A stretch of 64,000 bases of DNA, from contig CM043875.1 in NCBI GenBank assembly GCA_023846275.1, forward strand, positions 42,004,633-42,068,632, given 5' to 3'. The notes below the pieces were generated by a model, which was given only the letters and a program-made list of their open reading frames with translations, did no database searches and had not been told where the DNA came from. Numbering within the stretch: position 1 is the stretch's first letter; every line of letters starts with the position of its first letter. The DNA comes from Vanilla planifolia (taxonomy: Eukaryota; Streptophyta; Magnoliopsida; Asparagales; Orchidaceae). Shown here in pieces: positions 11,901 through 23,900 of the stretch. Made by a program: the position numbers and the translations under genes.

Positions 11901-14900
11901 CATCTAAATTTTGAAAAGCTTAAACCTTTAAGACAGGAGAATATCGTAAAAGAGATTCCAATAATTGGTCACCTTAATCAGATTTGTAAAGCATACTTGG
12001 GATGCATCAAAGAAGTTTTCCGAAGTTGTCCAACTCAAGAAACACTGAATTACTACGACTTGTTCATGCTAATCAATGCAATCCCATCATACCTCAATCT
12101 CTAAACATAAGCTCATATTTTGTCCTTTTCATCAATATTATTCATGAAAGACATTGAAATATTTTTTTAAGAATAAGAATGAGACATTTGAAGCTTTCAA
12201 GAATTTCAAAGCCCATGTACAAAAGAAAAATGGCTACCAGATCAAAGCCCTACAGACTGATAAAGGTGAAGAGTTCATGAAGAACGATTTAGAATGTTTT
12301 GCGAGATGCATGAGACTCAATGTCATATGACAATACTAAGATCTTCGTAGCAAAATGGGGCCGCTAAGAGGAAAAATAAGGCAATTCTGAATATGACAGA
12401 CGATGTTGAAAAGCAAGAATAAGCCCAAGAAGTTTTGGACAGAGGTAGAGATGAAAATACTTCCCAAGATGGTTGGAGGAAAATACATCAATGTCCTTTT
12501 CATCATTACTTTGAGACATACTTTTTTTCTCTAGGTCTGAAGTTTTATCTCTCTGATTAATCACCCACAAGGAGGTTGGAGGAAAATACTTCCCAAGAAG
12601 CATGGAGCCAATGAAAATCCAATGTAAAACACTTGAGAGTATTCAAGTCCATTGCTTATGTCCAAGTCCTTAAAAAAAAGAACAAAGTTTGATGATATGA
12701 GCAAGAGATGGAGTTTATCGACTATGCTGAGAACTCAAAAGGATACAGACGTTTCAATCCCAACTCTAAGAAAATGGTGACCAATAGAGATGTGAAACTT
12801 AGGGAAAGTGCACTATGGGATTGAAGCACCCACTAAAGAGAGATATATAATTTTCTCCCATATTTATGAGAAAAAAAGAATGAGTAAGAAATCAATGATA
12901 AGAACACAAAACCAAACCACACCAAGTTCCTCATTGTATAGATGACTTATAAGTATAGATGACTTATACCATGCAACTGAAAAGACAAATGGCGAGAACC
13001 TGCCAAGCTTATCTACAAGTAATGAGCCACTGAGCTTTAAAAGGGTCATAAAAGAGAAGAAATGGTTACAGGCCATGGAGAAAGAAATCCACTCAATTAA
13101 GAAGAATGACACTTGAGAGATTGCAACACTTCCAAGCGATCATCAAGCAATTGGTGTCAAATGAGTGTAAAAAATGAAGAACACCACCAAAGGATAAGTG
13201 GCAAGGTATAAGGCGAGACTAATCACAAATAAACAAAAGCATGGTGTGAATTATGAAGAAGTTTTTACTCCAAATACTCGTTTAGAAACAATGCAGTCGT
13301 TCATCACCCTTGTACCCCATAATTGGTGGTTAGTCCATCTAATGAACATGAAATCTACATTTCTAAATGACTCCCTTAAAAAAGCGTACGTGGAGAAGTC
13401 AAAAAAGTTCACGATGAGAGTCCATATAAGTTGCTAAGGTCGAAGAAAGTCTTACATAGTCTCAAGCAAGGGCCAAATATGTGGATAGTCTTGTTGAAAA
13501 ATACCTCAAAGAGAATGGATTTTTATGACACATTCACGAATATGCATTTTATGTGAAGAAAGAGATAAAAGATATATTTGTGTGTATGTAAATGATCTTA
13601 TTGTCATAGGGAACAATCCATGGAAGTATGAGATATTCAAGTAGACAATGACCCATGAGTTTGAAATGAGTGACACGGGTCTCATTTCTTATTACGTGGG
13701 CATCAAAGTAAAATAGAATAGTAACGAGATCTTTATCTCCCAATAGGCATATGCAAAGGAGATTATGAAGATGCTTAATGGATTACATTCTCGTCAACAC
13801 CTATTGCAGTGTGGAGTAAAATTCTCCTAAAGAATGCAGCAAGAAAGGTAGATCCAACCATATTCTAAAACATTGTGGGTAGTTTGAGATAGTTAACAAA
13901 CAAGTACAGCACTCAACAGTTCTTATTTGACATTGTGAGCTGATTTATGGAGAATCCATGTGAGAAACACATGAAGGTAGCAAAGTGAATTTTTTATATT
14001 TTAAAGGTTATTTTCAAATCATGAGATTGTTTACTTTACTTTAGAGGAGATAAATTTGAGAGGATATTATGATAGTGATTATGCTAAAGACATTGATGAT
14101 TAAAAAACACAACTTTATATTTTTTTTGAAAAATAATACAATTTTATTAAGTTTAAAGAAGCAACCCATAGTGACATTTTCAACATGTAAATAAGCTTAT
14201 GTAGTTGTCATAGCCAGTGTGTGTCATGCAATATAGTTAAAGGAGTTTGCTGAGAGAACCTCATTTTAAAGAGAAAAAGGTCACCAATATGATAATCGAC
14301 AAGTTAGCCATTGCTTTGGCCAAGAATCCAATGTTTCATGATTGGAGAATGCATATTGATGCAAGGTTCCATTTCATTTAGGATTATATTCGAAAGAGGA
14401 GATTGAGCTGAAATTTGTGAAGATCCTTAATCAAGTTATTGATCTTTTTATAAAGGCTCTCAAGCGATAGATTTTAGAAATTAAGAGAGATTATCAGAGT
14501 TGTTAAAATATCAAGTCTAGCAAATAAGACAAAATACAAAGTTGACTATTAAAATATGAATCTTAAGGAAATGAGTCATGACAAAGAATCTATAACTGAT
14601 AAAAAAATTGATGAGTCACTTTGAAAAAGAATTTGAAAAATAAAATATATAAAGAAACTAAATAATTTTTTCAAAGGGACTGAAATATAAGTAATTAGAT
14701 ATTTCTAGATTAATGTGGCCTTAGTGGATGGAAATTACCTAATATAACCCAAAAAATTTGTTTTAATTATGAATGTGTTCTTTTAAATTTGTTTTTAGGT
14801 GTATAAATAAGTAATTTTTTTAGTCGAATAATGTATGAGTATCAAGCATTAAAAATGTTCTCCAATTTTCTTTCCCTTCTATTTGTTCTTGTGAATAGAT

Positions 14901-17900
14901 TGCTCACCAATGTTTACAAGAAGGTTTGCTTAAGGTATGAGATGTTAAATGGAAGGGATATTTCGACGTTAAAGGGATTCAAAAGAATTGAAAACAAAGC
15001 AATAAGTAATTGTGGAAAGAGAAGGCATGGAGGAGGAGCATGTATGCTAATATTGGAGAGACAGAGGGGGCACAAATGGGCAAAAACAAAGCACTTGGGT
15101 TTGAAATAAAATGAAAAGTAATGACCAATGACTATTTCATTATGGAGGTAAGATTTGCTAAATTTATTGATGATCTATAAAATTCCTTATTGATATTCAA
15201 TTGTTGAAATAAGCCAAGCATCTATTTCACACTCAAGTTAGTTTAGTTGTCATATTTAATGTTTGGAATATAAAATATTTACCTTGTTTGGTATAGGCTC
15301 TGATTTAAAGAATGGTGAAAGATCACCACGTAGCAAACCTGATGCAAATTCCTGAAATACATGATAATAAAAAACATTTATATTTTTCAGTTTCCTGAGA
15401 ACCAATGAAAACTCAAGAAATAACAGCTTACTTCTAAATTATCTCGAGTAATATCTGATTCCATCAGATACTTCAAGCCAATCCTATTATTGAAAGCAAT
15501 CACCTAGCAAAGTGGTAAAGAAGTTATTCTCTTAAAAAATGTTAAACCAAATAATTAGCACTTCTTTCATGTTGCAAGTATAAAGAAGCAAAATTACATA
15601 AATACCATAATATTTATCATGCACTCATAAAAGGAATGTTTCTAGATTAATACAAAAACAAAATACAGAAATCCAGGCATAACCTTTCAAGGCACCACAA
15701 TTAAGCAAGGAATACTTATGACAAATGAATGAACAACAAAAGGCCTAGACCTTGAATTGTACCCTAACTTTGTGTAACTGCACCGATTTTATCGTGCAGC
15801 TTTAATATCTAAGACTTTAAAAATGCCAAGAATTTAGAACTACTAAATCCTCATCTAACTATTTACGTTTAATATGCCTTTGAAGCAATGACAATAAGAC
15901 AACACTAGAGAAGGGTAACTATACAAGAAAACATAAAAGTTAGGCACAACTTTAAATGAGTAGGATTGTTTCTATTTTAACTAAACAAACTTGATTCACT
16001 AGCATGTGCATAATATTAAGGAACATAAAGACATTAGCATTGACATGAACAAAGGTATCAAATGTACGTGGATGCAAGCCTGTTCTGACAAAACATAAAA
16101 AGTTACAACACATTAACTAATAACTAAGAAAACCATAAATCAGTATATCGATATGACTGCTAACATAACAGCAACAAAATGATTACCAACTGTAAAACTT
16201 GAAGGTACTAAAGACTATGCATTAGAGAAATATACTCAAAACATTCCACTTTATAGAAAACTCACAACAGGGCTTTCTGTTTCCAACCCAAATAATGCAA
16301 AAAAAGGTTTTGCAAGGTTTTCTTCAGCAGAATCAACATGTATAAACATTATCTGCATTGCAAATCAAACAGAAAAATTAGAATTTCAGCTTGTCTAGAG
16401 TATTGTACACATCACAGCCCTTCAAAATCAAAGATATCAAAGATAAGAACCTTGGCATTGAACCTTCTAGCAATATCTTCCACTACTGAGTTGTAGGGCT
16501 TAAAATCATCAGCATTAGCAAGAAAATAAACCTGGAAGGCATTTGCTGATGTAACTTAGACAAGAAATAATGATTAAAAAGTGAGAACTTTTATCATCTC
16601 TTGCCATCGGTTTTTAGAACAAACATATGTGCCTCCAATTATCAATGAATAAAGAGTAAATTTAAAAGATGTGGACTGTTACTCATCAGAGATGACAGGC
16701 AAAATTACAGCTAGCATCCACAAGGATGAGAAATAGATTCAAACTCCTAATACAAATAAACTGCAAAATTCGTAAACTTTTAATCCAATAAGGTTGCCAA
16801 GAAAAGGAAAATCACCCTATCACTGAATTTTATACCAGAAGCCTTTAAAGGAAATAAAGAACGAGGATGTTAAGGAAAGTTTGAGATAATATGCATAAAT
16901 AGGAGAGAGAGTGCAAGTCTAAGAAAATATTGGAGTAGCTTATTGCAAAGCTTGGTAAGGTTCAGTTATGATGGCTTTAGGATATTAAGCACAATTAAAA
17001 GGTGCTCCAGAAAGACCAGAGAGCTAACGATTAGGTGAAAGGAAAGACCCAAAACTACTTCACAACATGCAATTAGAAAGGGCCTTAGAAATTCATATTT
17101 GATTGTCAGCTCTGATGTAAAAAGAATTATGTAGGAAACACTAGTTATTTGAATGTAGGGTTGTCTTTGTCGTAACCTTAAATTGGCACCATTTTTTTCA
17201 GTCACTTGTTGATCTCAAAATTTGACTTTTAGAAAATTGCATTAAACAACTTTCTAAGTTATTTTTTTTATTGTGTTTAAAGCAGTCTAAGAAGCCCATT
17301 GCACTGAAATAGTAAAAAAAGACTAAGAAATCGCATAAAAGAAACAATATGTGGTACCTGCAACTTCAAAGGGCTAGAGTAAACTCTGGCAGAATTAAGT
17401 TCCGTTAAAGCAGTAATTAAAGGAAATTTGTTTGTTCTGACAAAATTCAAGATCTTTTCTTCCACGATGCTTTCCTCTGCAAAAGCAGAACAATATCTAA
17501 TTATCTGATCAAATTTGAACCAAAATGATAGAAATACTCAAATAAAACAATTTCAAAAGTATAAAACGTGAGGCCAGAATTACAATGAATTGTTCAAATA
17601 TTACTACAAAACCATGTAAAGGACAATGCCCAGACAAACAAATCATCAACAAAATTTAAAATGAATTGCTTAAAGCACAAAGGTGAAGTTAAATAAGGTT
17701 TGACAAAGGTGATAACTAGAGTGATTGTTAGCATGATATCGAGATACCATATCCTAGTTTTAGTTTATACTACATGCATGCAAAGAAAAGTACCATCTTA
17801 TACACAATCATTCAAGACAAAAAAATAAATTAGCAAAGCAAGTTATTCATCTCTATAACAATGACGATTCCCTACAACAGAGCATCGCAAATAAAGCTTG

Positions 17901-20900
17901 TGTAGCTCCACTGATTTTAGACTTAAGTGGGAATATGTTCCAGATGCAGCTCTTTCCCCCAGTGCACAAAAAATCAAATAAGCTACAACTATCAAATGAG
18001 CATAGATTTAGATTAAGTGAGATGAAAAACAATAAAATTTTGGAATTTATGAGAATGTCGCTAAAACATTAGGTATTTAGCTACCCAATAGTTCAATTTT
18101 CTACATGGTACTTACATATATAAGTGATTTTAAGTTTGATGCCATGTCAATTAGAACAATCACTATTGGTCAACCAATATATTCTCACACTTGCCGTCTT
18201 AAAAGTCTATGTTAATATTGTTCTCAAGACCAGTTCAACAAATGCATTTGTATCAATATGATCAAACAATAATGTTCGGGAGACCTCATCGTACAAAACC
18301 GTGTAGTCAATAACAAAAATGAAGAACTCTCTAGGATCATAGATCTATTTTTCATTCTCCCCATATTGTTCTTGAAAAAACGAATAATATGATTGTCAAT
18401 AGTCCACCAAAAGGTAAACATCCCAATTGCATCCTAACATGTGGCTCATCAATGGCCAAATCAAAGATTTACAAAGATGAGGGGATTGAGCATTAGTAAA
18501 TATCATTCTCATGCACTTAGTATTCTCATCTCTAATTTGTATTGCTCGCTCATGATCAACAAAAAGGATCCCTTGTCTCACATCCCAGATTCAAAAACCT
18601 TTCTTTGCTTGCTGCAATTAGCTCACATGTATCAATCATGGCTATGAAGAACTATTCATGCCAACCACCATCATTATTGGAATATAACTCCATGATGCAA
18701 CAATTCCTCTAGTTCATTGCCAATGAGCTCCTTCTTATAGGTCACACCAAAGTAGACATAAGTTCGAACCATCCTAGAAGAATGCATTAAGATGTCAATA
18801 TTATTATGTTTTTTTCTTATAATTACAAAGAAGGTGTCAAGGGCAGCATACATAAGCGAAGATGGAAAGTTGTATGTGAAGAGGTGTTGGCAACATGTGA
18901 TAATAAATAAAATGTTGCAAAAGTTGGCAAGCATAAGGAGTCAAGGAAGCATCACACTTCCTAATGGAGCTTGGAAGCTTATGAAATAGTGGATGTAGAG
19001 TTACTTGTTATTGCCCATCTCACTCTTTAGCACCTAATGCACCAAGGCTTTGGAATGTCATCCCCTTTCTCCCTTGCATACCCTTTAATTTTCTATACAA
19101 AGTCCTCTATTATCACAAAGTTCAAATTAATATAGGTTTCTCTTCATGCTCAAGTATGACGCAAGCCCTGAAAGGAATTGTGAGAATCTTCAACAAGGAG
19201 AATAATAATGCTACCTAAGTGAATGAAGGCTAGAATTACTATAGCAAATAATATAAATTCTCTTCACATGAAGAAAAGTAAGTTGTGGCTCTAATTGTCA
19301 AGTTTGTACATTGATCCAAAAAATGATTACTTAAAAATTCACCAAGTATTTGCACTTCCTCATAGAATATATTAAAAGCATGTAATCAAACCAAATTGGA
19401 GAGATAATCCTATGAGTTACAAAGAATTTGATGTTGGAAGAATAATTTGAACCATTGGATGATAAAAAAAGAAATACCAAAGATTTTAGTGGCATACTAG
19501 TAATATCCCTTAAATGAAATAGGTAAAAACAATAGACATTATTATTTTTTTAATTTTTTATATTTCCAATAGAAGCTTCAAGAGCAAGCAAATAATACAA
19601 TCATGAATATTCTTTGATATGAAGTGGAAAAAGATGTTGCAATTTATTATGATGAAATTTTGACATCATTTCTCATGCTTCAAACAAGTGTCCATTCATT
19701 CAACCAGGGGAATTTTGAATGTACATATCAGGAGAAACAAGTTATATGATTTGGCTAAATAACACTAAAGGAGGCTTTGGCTATGAGAGAAGTACATCAC
19801 ATTTTTTTGTTTTTTCAATTAGGTTTTTACTTTTTAGTTTATAAAATAATCACCATATGAGAATAAAGGGAATGTTTGTAAACAAATTTCAAGTTTGTGT
19901 GTGACAATAATTTCGCACCCATCATCTTGAACTTTGGTCATGATTGAAACATATAATCATATTGTAAAACATAAGTTACCTCATTAAGTGGAAGTGTTTA
20001 AGAACATAGTAACAAAAATAGAATATGTGATGAGCTAAATGATAAAGACTTGCTCGTATGAGAGGTATCAGTTTGCTAAACTTACCAAATCTTACAAACT
20101 TTTCAGGCTCCCTTTTGACAATACCAATGAAGCTTGTGTTGATATTGACATGTGGATAGAGAACTTTCGCAACCTCAATGTCATTGGTTTCAACAAACTG
20201 GACTTCATTTTCAGTTGACGCAGCTTTGACAAACTCTTCATATTCAATCCCCTTCACATTCATAATGTGAAATTATAACTTGTCAGTTCAATACATCTCA
20301 TTTGTTCAGTTGAAAATGGATGCACAGCCAGTATGTCCATTTTAAACCAGTTTAATGATGTCATTAACCAGGGAGGATTACTCATATGTTGCAAAAGGTT
20401 TCTATGATGACCACCAAGCGCTACCAACATATAATATGAATTCTGAATTTACAGCCTAAATAGTTTTGACAGATTTGTTGTTCCCACAATATGAAATACG
20501 ACTATTAAAACAAATTTGCAATTCGTATGACAACAAGGAACAGTAGACAAAACCTGAACCTAATTTGAGATTTTCCAAAAAGAATCTGGCTTGAGATTTT
20601 AGTTACTCTTAAGTGTATTCACAATGTTTTGCAAGCATACTTAATGATAAAAGTCCCAGATAACCAAAGTTTGTTTCCTTGATATCAAATTACTGAAGAA
20701 ACCTAATGAGTTCCACAAAGTTGAAATGAGGCAATGCATGCTAAAAATCTAAAGCAACGTTATCTCCTTGCCCACCTTAAAGTTCTCAAAGAGACCTATA
20801 ACATGAATCTGATACTTTTTGAGAAACTCCTCTGCTGCAGTCACTGAAGACAATCTAACTAAAGGAAAGCCAGACTTCTTTCTAACCCAAATCAATATTT

Positions 20901-23900
20901 CTTCCCTGAAATTGAATAAGATGGAAACAAATCAGTCAGTAATCAATGCACATTGGCACAAAGCTAAAATGCAAAACTTTCCCTCATGATTCAGATGCCA
21001 ACCATAATTGATTAGCAAAAGGTTAATTATAATGATGCCCAATTTGTACTTGCAGAGCATAAAAAAAATTTGGCACGTACAGCATTCACCATTTGATTAC
21101 TCGCAAGCAAAAAGTGCCTTTTACCAACAAAAATGATATAAATGGAGAGGCTACTTTCTGTAGCAATGGAAAAGACAAAATGGAACACGAACACATACAA
21201 CTTACAGAGTGACTGTGCATGACTTCATTTTGGAAGAAAGGCCTACTCTGAAACTTCTGGTGTAAACTACATTTTTATTTCAAAGCTCATAATTCACTCA
21301 CCCAACAAGTAAAAAAGCATAACCAAAGCACTTCAAGTTCATAGACATATGCACCCCAAATTGCCACAGAGTAAATTTTATCAAGAATCTTAGCAACTTA
21401 AAACTTGAACTTGTGGTTAAAGCATTCCCAGATGATTCTGTTTTTTCAGTTTCTGAGCAGCCTACCAAGCACATCAATGGTAATAGGAATTTTAAATGGA
21501 AAAACAAAGCCAAAGTTATTGATACTTAAAGAAAAGGATCAATATAGCAAAAGAAAAGCTTCTGTGCTAGTTATCTTTAGTTAGCACATTAATATTTGGT
21601 GTTGATTAGACAAGGTTGAAATTGGAAAAGTATGAGAATGGCTGAAAAAGTTCCCACGGGAAAGTTAATCTGAGAAGTAATGATTGTGTTGATGCATTAT
21701 TTGGTACAAGTTAGTAAAGACCTACTAGTTGTAGAGGAAGAGAAGACCATCTCAAGGGAGAAGTACAATGAACTTTATTGCCTACAAAATAGAATTCAAT
21801 AGGAAAAAAAGAAAGAAGTGAGGATGACCATCAAGTGGGAGATCTCTAGCTTGGGCCATCTTTTATTAGCATATTTTGATTAGGATTTGATCCCTTCTTC
21901 TGTGGTTCAAAGGGGCATTTATAGGCCAAGAAGTGATCAAATTGCCTTTCTATAAAAATAGGGGAATGCTCTAGATAATTATAATAGTGTAACTTATCTC
22001 CATTGATGTTATTAAGATAGTAGCAACAAATATACAGACATGATTATATTGATGTCAAAATAGATTTTGTAATGCCAAGTGTTATTGGTTGATTCATGAT
22101 GATCTCAAGGTTAGGCAAGTAAATTATTGTTTTAAAATGATATTCAAGTAGATTTAGAGCTTTCTCAAAGCAAGGATTTCTGTTTCCGATTAACAAGGTT
22201 GTCAAATGATGTTGGGGTCGTCGATCCACATTTCTCACTTCAAGCTTTAAATAGCTCCTAGTTGTCAGAAAATTTAATGGTCCCACACCACTTCTTTTAG
22301 AATTGGATGTCCCGTGGATATTAGAAAAGGCATGCCTTTATTGATGAATGGTTCCCATTTGTTTGAAATTAAGCACCACTAAAAAAAGGTAACTTGCCGC
22401 ATGCCGTTATTTATATTTACCTTGACATGGATCTAGTAGGATTGGATCTTACCATTTTTATACTTCTTTATCAATCCTTAGGCACTTCAACACTTTGGTT
22501 AAGTGGATACAATTCTTGAGCCAATTTTTTTCTAGATGTGTAACTCTTGCAAAGCAAGCATATGCAAGTAGATAACAATCAAGGCTATTTGAATGAGTTG
22601 TTTCTTTGGTTTTTAGATCACAACCAAAGCTATTTTTCTCGAAGACATCAAGGTGGTATTGCAATTTGAATGAGCCTACAAATATATATATATATATATA
22701 TATATATGAATGTCTCAAATTCAAATCATCTAGAAAATAATATATTTTGTAAGCTATTTATTTCAAGTTCATACCTCTATTGGACAATCTAGAGTGAATA
22801 TAGCTTTTATATGTCAAAAAATATCCATTCTCTTAGACCAGAGTTAAGAGCTAGCAATCTAGAAAAGAGATGCACCTAAACTTTCAAGAATTTGGAATCA
22901 AGCCTCTATAGGTGAGTACCTCTCCATATAAAACCAAGAGCTTTATCAAAAAGAGGTTCAAAAAATTTACAAAGCATGTTATATACACAATTTCATTCCT
23001 TAGCATTCATATGGTTTTAAAGAGTAAATAACTTTATAATAATCTTCATAATTCAAACACTAGCTATGTAAAAGTTTTTAAGAAAACTTGTTTTTCAAAT
23101 CAAAGATGCACAAAACATATATGTTATATTAATATGGCCAACTATACAATCGCAAGGTCAAAATACTTTACATTGACCTCTATAGACTATACAATGCTTA
23201 ATATCAACAAGCAGTTTTTGCTAATTCAAATATTACATACAATACATTTATCACCAACGTACAGTACGTACTATTGCGCTCTGTCAAAAGTCCTTTAGTC
23301 AAAGAATTATATACGATACGGTATTATTTACATATAATGCATTTAGTTCTTCTGTCTTAGTACGTTAACAAGTGGAGCATATACTTGATGAAGTGTTAAA
23401 AATCCAAACTTATCATACAGTACGTTATCATGTATTGTACAATATGTTTATGTTAAATTAGAAAGTATTCACGTTAATAGAAAGTGCACTGAGAGAAAAT
23501 ATTAAAACCCAAGAATAGCATAAGATACGTTATTTATTAATGTATATAGTATGTTATGTTCATTTTTATATACATGCCTATATAGTTCATTTTATTATCA
23601 ACATATGGTATGTTACCTCTTAACATATAGTACATATGAAAGTGTAAACCCTTAATTGTTAATTTATCCCCTTGGAAATCCAAAATTAGCCATTGTATTA
23701 TCATTGGGGTTGTTTTAAATTGCATCCTTAAGGTTCTATGCCTATAAATACATCACAAAAACTTAAGAGAAAGAACTAATGATTAAAACAAAAATCAAAG
23801 TAACTTGAAATAGACTTTCAAGCTCCAACAAGCCTAGTGCCATTTCACAAATCTGTGGAGAATCCTTCTCTGAAGCTACATCTTCTGAAATAATATTCAT

